From Planctomycetota bacterium (lineage in GTDB: Bacteria; Planctomycetota; UBA1135; GCA-002686595): a DNA stretch of 64,000 nucleotides. Under the pieces are notes generated by a model. The model was not told where the DNA came from, did no database searches, and was given only the letters and a program-made list of their open reading frames with translations. The DNA lies in the NCBI GenBank assembly GCA_012960475.1, contig DUBE01000056.1:4324-68323 (forward strand), given 5' to 3'. This document shows, piece by piece, positions 7,777-17,986 of the stretch; the stretch's first letter is position 1; every line of letters starts with the position of its first letter. The position numbers and the translations under genes were made by a program.

Positions 7777-10700
7777 CTACCTGAGGTAGAGGAACTCCTT
7801 CAGGTTGTAGAGTGCGTGGGCCACACGGGCCCAGGACTCGTCTTCGCGAACGGGAGGCCCCAACTTTTCTATGCCCCGACGAGCGGCCGAGATGGCCGCC
7901 TCAATTTCAAGGACCGCGGCCCTATCCTCCGGATCCAATGCCGCGAGTACCTCACTGCGTCCCACAAAGCCACTCCCCGAGGCGGAGGCCGCTATCTCTT
8001 CCGCGGACAGCGCCCTGAGATGGAGTCGGGCCTCGAAGAGAAGGCCCTTCAGCAGTCGGCTCCCGGAGGGTGCGCCATGGCGCAGGCCGAAGAGAACCTG
8101 ACTCTCTCCCGGCTTGAATGTCGCTCGCCCCCCCTTCCTGTAAGGGGTCCCGTAGAGGGCGCCATTGCGGTAGCACCGAATGAGGCCGTCCGCATCGTAG
8201 GCCATGACGAGGTGGACGACATCGGGAGCCGTACTGGACTCCACCTCGGCGCCAAAACTCTGGGTGCGCTGGAACACATTTGAGCCGGCTATCCACTGGC
8301 CAACTGCCTGCTCACCGTAGACGATTGAGTCGAAGATATCTCCCCCAAGATCCTGCACCGTAAGCGCACCGCCACCGCGCTGCTTGAGATCCGAGAGTTG
8401 CAGCCAGACCTCCAGGGTCTTCTCTCCGACTGCGGTGGGAATAGCAGGAGTCGAAACGTGGCCGCCGCCGTCGAGGCGCAGTCCGCCTCCCTCCAAGCGC
8501 GCTGTCCCGTGGAGCTGACCGTGGAGGCTACCAGCAGTATCCTCCAGTCCCTCGCGGAAGTCCCAGCGCGCAAATGGGGTGGACTCACCCGTGGCCGCCC
8601 CCACTTCAAGATCTTCCAGCAGACGCCGATACACCGGGGCATAGATGGAATCCAACGCAGCCAGGTTGCTTGCGAGCCCCGCCTCGAGCCCCCGACGGCG
8701 CTCCCGGTCTGTCCGGATGGCGGAACGGCACTCGTCCGCGTACGCGCAGAGGGCCGCGAGTTCCTCGTCTCCTGGCTCCCGTCCAGTAGCGGCCTCGAAC
8801 ATGAGGGCAAAGCTCTCGCCTTCATGTTTACCCTTGCCACTGGAACGCATACGGGCGCCCCAACTCTTGGCGAGATCTCCCACGAGGGGATCGTTCAACA
8901 TGGTCAGCGCCTGGGACGGGACGTTGGTCACGTGACGCGAACCCACCGTGGCGAACGGCACGGGCGCATCGAAGCTCTGCAGGAAGGCGTCCAGGGTATT
9001 ACGGCGAGACTCCACGTAGACGCTGCGCCGAGGAGTACTGGAGTTCGGACCGAAGCCGGGGCCGAACATGCGCTGGTCCAAACGCCCAGCAGCCGAGAAG
9101 AGCGAGTCCCGGATCGCCTCGGCATCCAGCCGTCGGACATTCGCATGGGAAAGCCACCTGTTCCCCGGGTCCAGGGCCAGGGCTGTCGGAGACGCTACTG
9201 AACTCATCCGCCAGGTCTTGGAAAGGAGCAAGAAGCGAATCATCTCCTTGATGGACCAACCCTTCTCAACCATGCGCCCCGAGAGGTAATCCAACAGCTC
9301 AGGATGGGAGGGCTTCGTACCCAAGCGCCCAAAGTTGTCCGGGGTCGTCACGAGCCCCTGACCAAAGAGATGCTGCCAGATCCGATTGGTGATCACCCGC
9401 GCTGTGAGTGGATTGTCCGCACGCAGAAGGTCCTCTGCCAACTCCAGGCGTCCTCCCGCACCGGGCGCATAGGGCTCGGGGTCAATCGCCTCGAGGAATC
9501 GACGTGGAATGATCGCCCCGGGGTTTCGGTGATCCCCCCGCACGTAGAGCGCCTGGTCTGAAGCGTCGGCCTCGACGATGCCCGGGACCCGTGTCGGCAG
9601 GGGCACTGCGGCATCCAGCTCGCGATACGCCTCAACCAGCTTGGCAACCTGCGGCAGCTGGGCCAGGTCATTGGCGAGCAGGCCCCCGCGCAGACAAGCA
9701 TCAAGTAAGAGAGCTTGCGAGTCGGTCGCCGCAGATCGCTTCCAGCTCTCGATAGCCCCGTCGATGCGTTGCGCGATTCGCCCCGCAAGCTCGACTCTGG
9801 ACTGTGGTACTTCCTCGAAGACCTGCCCCAATACCATGGGATCGGCAGGCCTGCCCGCTCCTTTCTTGCGCAGCCGGACTTCCCGCACGCCGAACCACGA
9901 GCGGTCGCTACCGCCCACCTCGATGGGAGCGTCCTTGCCCGTGTAGAGTTCCAGGTGCACGCTGTCCCCATCCCAGTAGGACAGGTCGAGACGCAACCAC
10001 GACCAGGTGTCGTTCTTGATTTCGGTGATGGGAAAGACCGTGCCTGAGCGCGGATAGTTATGCACCGCATAGCGCAGCTTGGCCCCTCCTCCGCCAAGAA
10101 CCCGAAACCAGAGCTCGTATTCTCCCTCAAGCGAGAATTGCGCGGACTGCAGGACCCCGCGGTGCCGACTGGACAGGAGATGGGTATAGACCCCTGCCGG
10201 GTAGATCCCGCTCAGCACCTGCTCGCCGGCCGGAGCAAGCGCGAACTCACCCGCGGAAGAGACTTCCCCAGTGAGGCCGTTCCCCGAGGGATACCACTCG
10301 CCCATTTCCGTGGCGCTGGCGAGGTTCCATCGCCTCTCGTACTCCAAGGGTGTCTCGGCATCCTGCGCGCCTGCGCTCGCCGCCTCCCAAGCCGCTTCGA
10401 AACCGAGTCCCGCGTCCATGCGTTGGTCCACGTCCCAGAGCAGGTGCAGAGGATGATCCAGGCTCTTGGCCTGCTCCGGCAACTCCTCGGACGACAGCTG
10501 CCACGTACTCCAAGCCTCAGCCAGGGCCGTCCGGATTTCGGCCTTGAGCTCCACGAGGTCGCTCTTGTTGCGCTGCTGGATCTCGGCCGTATTGACATCC
10601 AGCATGGCCGGACGGCTCGAACCCAGGATGCCAAAGAGCGCGTAGTAGTCCGCCTGGCTGATCGCATCGAACTTGTGGTCGTGGCAACGCGCGCAGGAAA

Positions 10701-11796
10701 CAGTCTGGGCCAGAAAGGTCTTGCTGAAGACATTGATCTGGTCGTCAGTGAAGCGCACCTTTTCATCGAGTGCGTCGGTGGGCGCGAACCCATGGAACAC
10801 AAAGCGCCATTGCGCCGTACCGATCGCGGATTCGTTGATCCCCAGCTCGGAGTTCAAGCGCGGTTCGCTGAGAAGGTCGCCGGCGATCTGCTCGCGCACG
10901 AACTGGTCAAAGGGCAGGTCCTGATTGAATGCCCGGATCAGGTAGTCGCGATACTGATAGGCGTGAGGGATGCGAGGATCCCCCTCTGATCCGTGGGAGT
11001 CTGCGTAACGGACGAGATCCATCCAGTGCCGCGCCCACCGCTCGCCGTAGCGTGGTGAGGCGAGCAACTGATCGATAAGGCGTTCCAGCGCCTCGGGATC
11101 CTCATCCGCAAGAAAGTGGCGAATCTCATCCGGCGTTGGGGGCAAACCGAGGAGGGCGTAGTACAGGCGCCGGACGAGCGTCCTGCGGTCCGCCTCAGGG
11201 CCGGGCAGCCTCGCACCGGGCAGCAGTCCATGCTCCTCAAGGCCTCGCTGGACGAACCGATCAACGGGGTGCCCGGACCACCACTTGTATGTGATCGGCA
11301 AGGTGGGAACCACGATGGGCCGCAGGCTCCACCACTGCTTGCGCCGCTCGAATTTTGCGGCCCACGAGGTCAGCGCCTCGAGCTCTTGGTTGGTGGGCGC
11401 CGCATCCCTCGGATCGTAGGCGCCGTTGCGAATCCATTCCTCGAAGTCTGCGACCACCGACGCATCCAGCTTTCCGCCGTCCTGGGGCATCTCCTGACCG
11501 TCTATCTCGTGGCGCATGACAGCCAGGATCAGACTTTGATCCGGGTTGCCGGGTACAACCGCAAACCCCGAGTCGGACTCCATGCGCATCCGCTCCCGAC
11601 CATCAAGAGCCAGACCGCCACGAGCCTTGTCCACGCTATTGTGACAGGCGTAGCAATGCTCGATCAGGACAGGGCGAATACGCGCCTCGAACTGCTCCTC
11701 CTGCTGCGCCGTGGAACTCTGCACCTGCGCCCCAAAAACACTAGTCCCGACAGCTACCAGGAGCGGGAGTGTGAGCAGGCAGGGGAGAGGGCTCAT
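7777..11796 (-). CDS. PSCyt1 / DUF1549 / DUF1553 protein with a C-terminal LamG-like domain
   Basis: A 1339-residue exported protein. The chosen start gives a signal peptide ending VFGAQ; 91 more in-frame codons upstream lack coding character. Order of domains: planctomycete cytochrome-c-like domain with CYACH (about 45-115), DUF1549 with [13 protein letters not shown] and [18 protein letters not shown] (about 170-350) and a second haem-type motif CARCH, a carbohydrate-binding-like beta region (about 500-640), DUF1553 with [20 protein letters not shown] (about 770-1030), and a concanavalin/LamG-like module (about 1110-1280). The family function is unproven; redox or polysaccharide-related roles have been proposed. 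It is the first gene of a two-gene unit with the DUF1501 gene. Confidence 0.92.
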   Translation of the reverse strand: MSPLPCLLTLPLLVAVGTSVFGAQVQSSTAQQEEQFEARIRPVLIEHCYACHNSVDKARGGLALDGRERMRMESDSGFAVVPGNPDQSLILAVMRHEIDGQEMPQDGGKLDASVVADFEEWIRNGAYDPRDAAPTNQELEALTSWAAKFERRKQWWSLRPIVVPTLPITYKWWSGHPVDRFVQRGLEEHGLLPGARLPGPEADRRTLVRRLYYALLGLPPTPDEIRHFLADEDPEALERLIDQLLASPRYGERWARHWMDLVRYADSHGSEGDPRIPHAYQYRDYLIRAFNQDLPFDQFVREQIAGDLLSEPRLNSELGINESAIGTAQWRFVFHGFAPTDALDEKVRFTDDQINVFSKTFLAQTVSCARCHDHKFDAISQADYYALFGILGSSRPAMLDVNTAEIQQRNKSDLVELKAEIRTALAEAWSTWQLSSEELPEQAKSLDHPLHLLWDVDQRMDAGLGFEAAWEAASAGAQDAETPLEYERRWNLASATEMGEWYPSGNGLTGEVSSAGEFALAPAGEQVLSGIYPAGVYTHLLSSRHRGVLQSAQFSLEGEYELWFRVLGGGGAKLRYAVHNYPRSGTVFPITEIKNDTWSWLRLDLSYWDGDSVHLELYTGKDAPIEVGGSDRSWFGVREVRLRKKGAGRPADPMVLGQVFEEVPQSRVELAGRIAQRIDGAIESWKRSAATDSQALLLDACLRGGLLANDLAQLPQVAKLVEAYRELDAAVPLPTRVPGIVEADASDQALYVRGDHRNPGAIIPRRFLEAIDPEPYAPGAGGRLELAEDLLRADNPLTARVITNRIWQHLFGQGLVTTPDNFGRLGTKPSHPELLDYLSGRMVEKGWSIKEMIRFLLLSKTWRMSSVASPTALALDPGNRWLSHANVRRLDAEAIRDSLFSAAGRLDQRMFGPGFGPNSSTPRRSVYVESRRNTLDAFLQSFDAPVPFATVGSRHVTNVPSQALTMLNDPLVGDLAKSWGARMRSSGKGKHEGESFALMFEAATGREPGDEELAALCAYADECRSAIRTDRERRRGLEAGLASNLAALDSIYAPVYRRLLEDLEVGAATGESTPFARWDFREGLEDTAGSLHGQLHGTARLEGGGLRLDGGGHVSTPAIPTAVGEKTLEVWLQLSDLKQRGGGALTVQDLGGDIFDSIVYGEQAVGQWIAGSNVFQRTQSFGAEVESSTAPDVVHLVMAYDADGLIRCYRNGALYGTPYRKGGRATFKPGESQVLFGLRHGAPSGSRLLKGLLFEARLHLRALSAEEIAASASGSGFVGRSEVLAALDPEDRAAVLEIEAAISAARRGIEKLGPPVREDESWARVAHALYNLKEFLYLR

Positions 11797-11913
11797 GGTC
11801 TGTGAGGCAGGCTCTCGCCCGTCCGGAGATTGTAGCCGCGCCCCGCGCTTCCCCGTAGGCAACGCTGGTCCAGCCCCCCCCAGAACAAGGTCTCGGCAAG
11901 AGAAATGAGCCTC

Positions 11914-11933
11914 TTTGGGCTGTTGAGCCCAAA
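11914..11933. repeat. Perfect 8-bp inverted repeat between divergent genes
   Basis: TTTGGGCT-GTTG-AGCCCAAA forms a short hairpin in the 287-bp region between the divergent PSCyt1-type gene and rpmB. No T-run follows on either strand, so it is not a convincing intrinsic terminator. It may be an operator or a UTR hairpin. The rest of this intergenic region shows nothing I can name. Confidence 0.35.
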
Positions 11934-12083
11934 ACCCCACCCCAGGCACTGGCGCACGCCCCGCTGGGGGGCTATGCTCCTCGGCTCGAACGGCCCAACC
12001 AGAGGCGCCCCAGGGCTCCTCCCGGTCCCAAGATTTCAGTTTTCCGCCTCCCCGGTGGCACCCCCTCAACAGAGAACTTCACC

Positions 12084-12371
12084 ATGTCCCGCGTCTGTCA
12101 GGTCACGAAACGAGGAACCCGCGTCGGCGGAACCATCGCCCGGCGGGGCCTGCCCAAGTACAAGGGCGGCATCGGTCTGCGCACCACCGGCAAGAACAAG
12201 CGCAAGTTCAAGGTCAACGTCCAGAGAAAACGCATCTGGGTACCGGAAATCGGCCAGCATGTGAATCTGCGTGTTTCTACCCGGGCGCTCAAGACGATCG
12301 CCAAGAACGGGGCCTATCCGACCCTGCTCAAGGCTGGGCTGATTCGGCCCGCGGGTCCCAAGCAGAGCTGA
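12084..12371 (+). CDS. rpmB: 50S ribosomal protein bL28
   Basis: A 95-residue basic protein with the bL28 layout: start MSRVCQVTKRGTRVGG, central NKRKFKVNVQRKRIWVPE, then the C-terminal VNLRVSTRALKTIAKNG. It binds the large ribosomal subunit near the L1 stalk and the E site. The cysteine pairs of the zinc-binding C+ paralogue are absent (only one Cys, residue 5), so this is the zinc-independent form. It is monocistronic in appearance: no rpmG follows, and the next gene starts 193 bp downstream. It is slightly longer than the common 63-78-residue forms. Confidence 0.95.
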   Translation: MSRVCQVTKRGTRVGGTIARRGLPKYKGGIGLRTTGKNKRKFKVNVQRKRIWVPEIGQHVNLRVSTRALKTIAKNGAYPTLLKAGLIRPAGPKQS

Positions 12372-12564
12372 CCCTGGAGCCTTCGGGGCGCAACCCCTGA
12401 ACAAGCGCACGAGTTCGGAGCAGCGACCCCGAACGAAGAGGACTCAGGTATGCTCCTGAAAAGATGTCCTCGAAAAACCTGCCAGGAATCCAGGGTTCCG
12501 CTGGATGAAAAAGGAACAGGCAATCACGCCCGGGGAAATAGAAAGCACCAGGAGAACAACAGTC

Positions 12565-13182
12565 ATGGCCTCGAGCACAAGCAACGATCAAGCACCTCTG
12601 ATCTTGGCCAGCACTTCCCCCGCCCGACGCGCTCTGCTTGAGCGTTTGGGTTTGCCCTTCTCCCTGGAAGCCGCGGGCATTGACGAAGCGCCCCTGCAAG
12701 CGGCTACCGAGGATCCTCTTCGTCTGGCCCGGGATCTTGCCCTGGCCAAGGCCCGGGCCGTGGCGCGGCAACATCCCGAAGCCTGGGTCATCGGCGGCGA
12801 TCAGGTGCTGGCTCTGGGAGACGAATTACTGGGCAAGCCCGGCAGCAAGCCCGCCGCCCTGCAGCAGCTCTTGCGCCTGGCCGGACGCAGGCACGAGCTG
12901 ATCAGCGCTACGGCCCTGGTGGGACCGGGCAAGGACCGAGACCAATCTGAAGAGGTCTGGGTCGAAGTCGCCCACATGACCATGGCACCCTGGGATCAGG
13001 CAACCCTGGAACGCTATGTGGAAGCGGACGATCCGAGCCAGTGCGCTGGTTCCTACAAGCTCGAAGAGCGGGGCATCGCCCTCTTCGAGCGCATCGAGTG
13101 CGCCGACTGGAACGCAATCGTGGGCCTGCCCCTCTTGGGTCTGGCCCAACGCTTGCGCGCACGGGGCTATCCTGTGCCCTGA
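12565..13182 (+). CDS. Maf family nucleoside triphosphate pyrophosphatase
   Basis: A 205-residue house-cleaning pyrophosphatase that hydrolyses non-canonical or excess (d)NTPs such as dTTP, UTP or modified nucleotides. The family start LILASTSPARRALLERLG with the S-x-R loop, the acidic VIGGDQVLAL, and the C-terminal AGSYKLEERG and WNAIVGLPL are all present. The start at 12565 is chosen because it sits about ten bases after AGGAG and directly precedes the conserved strand; an upstream in-frame ATG adds 20 residues of no family similarity. Whether it is of the YhdE or YceF subtype is not resolved. Confidence 0.9.
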   Translation: MASSTSNDQAPLILASTSPARRALLERLGLPFSLEAAGIDEAPLQAATEDPLRLARDLALAKARAVARQHPEAWVIGGDQVLALGDELLGKPGSKPAALQQLLRLAGRRHELISATALVGPGKDRDQSEEVWVEVAHMTMAPWDQATLERYVEADDPSQCAGSYKLEERGIALFERIECADWNAIVGLPLLGLAQRLRARGYPVP

Positions 13183-13249
13183 AGTCTCTTGAATGGGGCT
13201 ATTCCCTGGCCAAATCCCCGCGACCGGGAAATCCCCGAGCAGAGCAACC

Positions 13250-13915
13250 TCAACGCCCGATCAAGGAAAAGAACTCTTTGCGCGTGGCGTCCTTCGTGCG
13301 GAAGGCCCCCAACATGCGACTGGTGATCGTGTCCGCCCCAGGCTTATGCACGCCGCGCATGGTCATGCACTGGTGTTGGGCTTCAATGACCACCGCAACA
13401 CCTTTGGGCTTCAGCTCCCGATTGATGGTGTCGGCGATCTGCACCGTGAGTTTTTCTTGGATCTGCAGGCGACGGGCGTAGATCTCCACCACCCGGGCGA
13501 GTTTGGAGAGCCCCACCACCCGCCTATCGGGCAGATAAGCCACATGGGCCTTGCCCAGAAAGGGAACCATGTGATGCTCGCAGTGACTCATCAAAGGGAT
13601 GTCGCGCACCACCACCATCTCGTCGTAGCCCTCGACCTCGGAGAAAGTGGTTTTGAGCACCTCGGCCGGGTCCTGCTCGTAGCCTCCAAAGAACTCTCCA
13701 TAGGACCGGGCCACGCGGGCCGGAGTGCCCTCCAGCCCCTCCCTGTCAGGATCATCACCAGCCCACAGGATCAAGGTACGCACGGCCTGTTCGGCGGCTT
13801 CTCGACTGGGCTTCTCGATCACTTCCTCGCTTGACCTCTCGGAGGACTTCAAGGGCTTCCCAGTGACAGAAACCCGACTACTGAGATCATCTTGGACGTT
13901 ACTGCTGACATTCAT
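13250..13915 (-). CDS. folE: GTP cyclohydrolase I
   Basis: Converts GTP to 7,8-dihydroneopterin triphosphate, the first step towards folate and, in many bacteria, queuosine. The 221 residues contain the zinc site residues in [11 protein letters not shown] and [11 protein letters not shown], the substrate-binding [19 protein letters not shown], and the C-terminal [15 protein letters not shown]. An N-terminal extension of about 40 Ser-rich residues precedes the conserved helix that begins [10 protein letters not shown]. It converges with maf (67 bp between stops) and diverges from cysS (138 bp between starts), a gap likely to hold both promoters. Confidence 0.96.
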   Translation of the reverse strand: MNVSSNVQDDLSSRVSVTGKPLKSSERSSEEVIEKPSREAAEQAVRTLILWAGDDPDREGLEGTPARVARSYGEFFGGYEQDPAEVLKTTFSEVEGYDEMVVVRDIPLMSHCEHHMVPFLGKAHVAYLPDRRVVGLSKLARVVEIYARRLQIQEKLTVQIADTINRELKPKGVAVVIEAQHQCMTMRGVHKPGADTITSRMLGAFRTKDATRKEFFSLIGR

Positions 13916-14053
13916 AGGATTCTCGCTGGAACGACGACAGGATAGCTCCTCGCGCCCCCATGGAGTGGCCAGAGCTGAAGGCCTGGTGATCGAGTTGCAG
14001 CCTTGATCCGCTGCGCCCTTGCTCCTGCGCTCCATGACCTTATCCTCGTACCC

Positions 14054-15679
14054 ATGGCGATCTGCATTTTCGACACACTGACCCGGGAAATGTCCCCCCT
14101 GGAGCCCCTGACCCCCGGCCAGGTCAAGCTCTATGTGTGTGGCCCCACGGTCTACGACGACTGCCACATAGGACATCTGATGGGGCCCGTGCTCTTCGAC
14201 GCGGTTGCCCGCTGGATCAGGGCCCGGGGATACAAGGTGGAGTTCATCAACAACATCACCGACATCGACGACAAGATCATCAACCGCTCCATCGAGAGCG
14301 GTGAGCCCTGGGACTCGATCGCGCAGCGCTACACGGACCAGTACTTGCAGTTCCTGCAAGAGCTCAACATCGAGACCATCACTGCCCATCCACGCTGTTC
14401 GGAGTACGTGCCCCAGATGGTCGCCTTCATCGAGGACCTTGTTCGGGAAGACAAGGCTTACCTGGCGGATGATGGGGTCTACTTCGACATTCAAAAACAG
14501 GAAGGCTACGGCAAACTTACCCATCGTAAACTGGAGGACATGCAAGCCGGCACCCGGGTCCAAACCCAGACCAGTCTGCGACACCCCGCAGACTTTGCCC
14601 TCTGGAAGAACGCCAAGCCCGAGGAACCCTCCTGGGAGAGTCCCTTCGGTGCGGGACGGCCGGGCTGGCACATCGAGTGCTCGGTCATGTCCAGCGAACT
14701 GTTGGGCCAGGCCTTCGACCTGCACGGAGGTGGAGACGACTTGAAGTTTCCCCACCATGAAAATGAGATCGCCCAGAGCGAAGCCCACGGTGATGCTTTC
14801 GCCAGCACCTGGATGCACACCGGGCTGGTGCAGTACGGCGGGCAGAAGGTAGGCAAGAGCGACCCGCGCATGCAGGATCCCGCCTTCCGTCAACAGTTCC
14901 AGGCGCGCTGGCTGCTGGACACCTACGGAGCCCCGGCCTTGCGCTTCTTCCTCTTGCGCTCCGCCTACCGCAGACCGGTAGAAATCGAACCGAGCACCCT
15001 GGAGGCCGCCCGCACGGGACTGATGCGCATGGTCAAGTCCCTGGGAGAACTCGCGGAGAACACAGAACAAGTGACTCTGGACGAAATCCAGGAGCGCGCC
15101 CTGAGCGACGCCAACGCCGCCCACCGGGAGAACTTCATCGCCGCCATGGACAACGACTTCAGCACTGGCGAAGCCTTGGCTGAGCTCTTCAGTCTGGCGC
15201 AGGAAGCCCGCACCCAGTCGCCAAAGGAGAAACAAATCAGTTTGACCTTGGTGCGCGACCTGGGCCGACTGCTGGGGCTCTTCCAACCAGGAGATCTGGG
15301 GCGGCTCCTGGCTGCGGGCCAGGGCTCCCAGAACGAGTTACTGGAACAGGTGGCTGCTGCCTTGCTGGAAGTGCGCTCCCTGGCCCGCGAACAAAGGTCC
15401 TTCGAAACAGCAGATGCCCTCAGGGACGCACTATTGCAGGCGGGCATCAGCGTGGAGGACGAGGCAGGACAGAAGAACAGCAGCGCCAACTGCAACGCCG
15501 CCCAAACGGATGCCCTGGATCAAATCCTCGATGCTGCCCTCGCAGCGCGGCTTGCCGCTCGAGCTGCCAAGGACTTCACCACCGCCGATGGCCTGCGGGA
15601 TGCCCTCGCCGGGGTCGGAATCAACATCATGGACAGCGCTGACGGGTCGAGTTGGATGCACTCCCCCGGTGGTGCCTGA
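14054..15679 (+). CDS. cysS: Cysteinyl-tRNA synthetase with variant KMSKS and duplicated C-terminal motif
   Basis: Class I synthetase charging tRNA-Cys with cysteine. The 541 residues show the zinc/cysteine-binding VCGPTVYD, the HIGH motif CHIGHLMG, the zinc-ligand segments HIECSVMS and [15 protein letters not shown], and at the KMSKS position KVGKS (Lys265). The DALR tRNA-binding domain follows. The C-terminal element R..AK.F..AD.LRDAL..GI..D occurs twice: once around [20 protein letters not shown] and again around [20 protein letters not shown], which makes the protein longer than the usual 460-500 residues. The start at 14054 ([12 protein letters not shown]) matches the family; an upstream ATG adds 17 unrelated residues. 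Confidence 0.95.
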   Translation: MAICIFDTLTREMSPLEPLTPGQVKLYVCGPTVYDDCHIGHLMGPVLFDAVARWIRARGYKVEFINNITDIDDKIINRSIESGEPWDSIAQRYTDQYLQFLQELNIETITAHPRCSEYVPQMVAFIEDLVREDKAYLADDGVYFDIQKQEGYGKLTHRKLEDMQAGTRVQTQTSLRHPADFALWKNAKPEEPSWESPFGAGRPGWHIECSVMSSELLGQAFDLHGGGDDLKFPHHENEIAQSEAHGDAFASTWMHTGLVQYGGQKVGKSDPRMQDPAFRQQFQARWLLDTYGAPALRFFLLRSAYRRPVEIEPSTLEAARTGLMRMVKSLGELAENTEQVTLDEIQERALSDANAAHRENFIAAMDNDFSTGEALAELFSLAQEARTQSPKEKQISLTLVRDLGRLLGLFQPGDLGRLLAAGQGSQNELLEQVAAALLEVRSLAREQRSFETADALRDALLQAGISVEDEAGQKNSSANCNAAQTDALDQILDAALAARLAARAAKDFTTADGLRDALAGVGINIMDSADGSSWMHSPGGA

Positions 15680-15706
15680 GGCACACCAGCGAAGTTGGCA
15701 CGGGGC

Positions 15707-16069
15707 TCAGCCCTGATCCAAGCCCGCGCGGGCTCTGCGCATAAGGATCCGCAGCTCGTGCAAGGCTGCAAGAACAGTCTTGTCCCGGGTCCCATCGGGC
15801 CCCGCCTCGACCAGAGCCTGTTCACAGATCGCCGCGACCCGAGTCAGCTCGGGATAGCCATAGCCCCCCCCCGTTCCCTTCAGCTGATGCACCACGGTGC
15901 GCAGATCGATGGGGTTGGCCTGCTCCAAGGCCAGATCAATTTTTTCAGCCTGCTCGATGAAGCCCCCCACATAGGACTCGAGCAGGGGCTTGAATGCCTC
16001 CATACCCAAGCGCTCACTGACCAAGGGCGAGAGATCCTGATCGGGAGAGTCTTCCGGGGATGGATTCAT
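15707..16069 (-). CDS. Hpt-domain (histidine phosphotransfer) protein
   Basis: A 120-residue single-domain protein. The phosphotransfer helix reads VVHQLKGTGGGYGYPELT with the predicted phospho-acceptor His61 and the typical HxLKGxxxxxG pattern. The helical segments before and after fit a four-helix Hpt bundle. It would shuttle phosphate between a hybrid kinase and a response regulator; no kinase is in the window. The sigma-54 response regulator starts about 490 bp away and is divergent, so it is a candidate partner. An ATG three codons upstream is an equally possible start. Confidence 0.85.
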   Translation of the reverse strand: MNPSPEDSPDQDLSPLVSERLGMEAFKPLLESYVGGFIEQAEKIDLALEQANPIDLRTVVHQLKGTGGGYGYPELTRVAAICEQALVEAGPDGTRDKTVLAALHELRILMRRARAGLDQG

Positions 16070-16078
16070 GGGCAGCAC

Positions 16079-16558
16079 AAAGATGGCCGGGGCTGGTCAG
16101 CCCCAAATCTACCCTTTTGAACCGTGGGCCAACACTCCCATTCACACACAACCACCAGACCCCGATGACCATGGGCTGCGTTCTCGTCAGCAGCGCTGAC
16201 AGCCAGCGTGAACGCCTGGCCCCAAAAGTACAGCACCCTCGTACGCCGAAGCGACCGAGGGTACCGAGAGAGAGAGGAGATGAGCATCCGCGGGAGATGC
16301 AGCGCTGGGCCTCTATGGGAGAGAGCTCGCACGCCGCTCGCAGAAGTTTCCTCAAGCCATGAATCACGGCTCAGCGGCAGGATAGCAATCCCCGTGCCAA
16401 TTGAGGTTTCAATCCCGTGCCCCCCAGCCAGTCCTCAAGGGAATGGAATTCCCCATGGTGGGAATGAAGAATCAGGAAGGAACGGCCCAAAATGGGCAGT
16501 GTGGCCCATAATGAGCCACACTGCCCCCGGATATGCCCAGCAGACCCTCCCCACGACC
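16079..16558. other. 480-bp non-coding region between divergent signalling genes
   Basis: Holds the presumed promoters of the Hpt gene (minus) and the response-regulator gene (plus). The frame of the regulator is open back to 16208 but has a low-complexity, unrelated translation. Two inverted repeats lie near its right end: ATTCCC/GGGAAT around 16448-16465 and a longer one listed separately. No convincing sigma-54 -24/-12 element was found by eye. Confidence 0.5.
16494..16526. promoter_or_regulatory. 12-bp perfect inverted repeat upstream of the sigma-54 response regulator
   Basis: GGGCAGTGTGGC at 16494-16505 is repeated inverted as GCCACACTGCCC at 16515-16526 with a 9-base centre. It lies 32 bp before the preferred start codon. 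Position and symmetry suit an operator or a 5' UTR hairpin, possibly for autoregulation. An alternative ATG of the gene at 16511 would fall in the loop, which argues for the downstream start. Confidence 0.5.
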
Positions 16559-17986
16559 ATGGCCAGCACCTCAAGCCCCATCAACCGCCTGCTCCTGGTC
16601 GAAGACGACCTCGCCATGGTGGCCCTGGTCAAGCACTCCCTGGAGCCCCTGGGATTGCAACTGACCTCAGTTTCGACCCTGGAGGAGGCCCGGGCTCTCT
16701 TGCGCCGGGAAACGGTGGAGGGAATCCTCTTGGATCTGGGTCTGCCAGATGGAAATGGCCGCGAGTTGTTGGACGAACTGGCTGGGAGTCCCCTCTCGAT
16801 CGTAGTGCTGACGGCCCGCTCCGAGGAAGCCACCCTGGACGACTGCCTCCAAAGAGGTGCCGTGGACTTTGTGCGCAAGCCCTTTGATGAGATGCGCTTG
16901 CGCGCCTCGGTGGCCAGCGCCCTGCGACAGACCCACCAGGCCCGGACCCTGTCCCGACTGGAAGCCGAAGTGCGCACGCCCCGCGGCCTGGAGCGACTGC
17001 TGGGCACCTCGCGGGCCATGAACGATGTGCGCGAACTCCTGAGCCGGGTAGCGCAAACCAGTATCACCGTGCTGCTCACCGGAGAAAGCGGCACGGGCAA
17101 GGAGGTCGCAGCCCGGGCCGTGCATGAGGAGAGCCCCAGGGCCACGCAGCCCTTCGTGCCTATCAACTGCGGGGCGATTCCCTCAGCCCTGATCGAAAGC
17201 GAGCTGTTTGGACATGAAAAGGGTTCCTTCACGGGAGCCCACGCCACCCATAGGGGCTGCTTTGAACAGGCCCAGGGTGGCACACTCTTTCTGGACGAGG
17301 TGGGCGATCTGCCCCGGGAAATGCAAGTCAAGCTTCTGCGTGTGCTCCAGGAACAGGAGGTCATGCGGGTGGGCGGATCTGACCCGATCCCCGTCAACGT
17401 GCGCGTGCTGGCCGCCACCAACCGCGATCTGGAAGAAGGCCTACGCCGAGGCGAGTTTCGCAAAGACCTCTACTACCGTCTGGCGGTTTTCCCCGTGCAC
17501 ATGCCCCCCCTGCGCGAACGACCTGAAGATGTGATCATGCTGGCTCAGATCCTGCTGAGCCAGCTGGCCCGCCAGCATGGTCGCAGGATCTTGGGCCTGG
17601 CTCCTGAAACTGAAGAGCGACTGCGCCGTCACACCTGGCCCGGCAATGTTCGCGAGTTGAAGAACACCCTGGAGCGGGGCGTGCTGCTTGAAGACAGCCC
17701 TATACTCTCCCCCAACGCCCTGCAGCTATCGGAGAACTTTGCGCTCTCATTGCCTGGGCCACAGACAGTCCCCAAGGGCTTTCACCCCCCTCGCACCCGG
17801 GAAGAGTTGCTGCCATTGGCCACCATCGAGCGCATCTGGCTCGAGCGCGCCCTGAAACTGTGCAACTGGAACATCCGTGAGGTCTCGCGTCGCTTGGGGC
17901 TGGGTCGCGCCACAATCAACCGACGCCTCAAGAGCTACGGCTGGACTGCACCGGAGGAAGAAACTCCTTCCGCACCGGACAACTGA
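16559..17986 (+). CDS. Sigma-54-dependent response regulator (NtrC family)
   Basis: A 475-residue enhancer-binding protein. The receiver domain (about 8-125) has acidic residues in LLLVEDDLA, phospho-acceptor Asp59 in LLDLGLPDGNG and the lysine of FVRKPFDE. The AAA+ domain has Walker A GESGTGKE, a sigma-54 contact loop GSFTGA (the usual GAFTGA with Ser for Ala) and Walker B GGTLFLDEVGDL, followed by HTWPGNVRELKNTLE. The C-terminus is a Fis-type helix-turn-helix (EVSRRLGLGRATINRRLKSY). It activates RNAP-sigma54 promoters when phosphorylated. Its start is placed after the inverted repeat. The last 52 bases overlap mnmG on the other strand. Confidence 0.95.
   Translation: MASTSSPINRLLLVEDDLAMVALVKHSLEPLGLQLTSVSTLEEARALLRRETVEGILLDLGLPDGNGRELLDELAGSPLSIVVLTARSEEATLDDCLQRGAVDFVRKPFDEMRLRASVASALRQTHQARTLSRLEAEVRTPRGLERLLGTSRAMNDVRELLSRVAQTSITVLLTGESGTGKEVAARAVHEESPRATQPFVPINCGAIPSALIESELFGHEKGSFTGAHATHRGCFEQAQGGTLFLDEVGDLPREMQVKLLRVLQEQEVMRVGGSDPIPVNVRVLAATNRDLEEGLRRGEFRKDLYYRLAVFPVHMPPLRERPEDVIMLAQILLSQLARQHGRRILGLAPETEERLRRHTWPGNVRELKNTLERGVLLEDSPILSPNALQLSENFALSLPGPQTVPKGFHPPRTREELLPLATIERIWLERALKLCNWNIREVSRRLGLGRATINRRLKSYGWTAPEEETPSAPDN

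Noticed and set aside
13250-15286. A 678-codon open frame on the minus strand running through folE and then antisense to cysS
   Set aside because: Only the part from 13915 down encodes GTP cyclohydrolase I; the rest is the shadow of cysS in GC-rich DNA and its translation is low-complexity and unrelated to any family.
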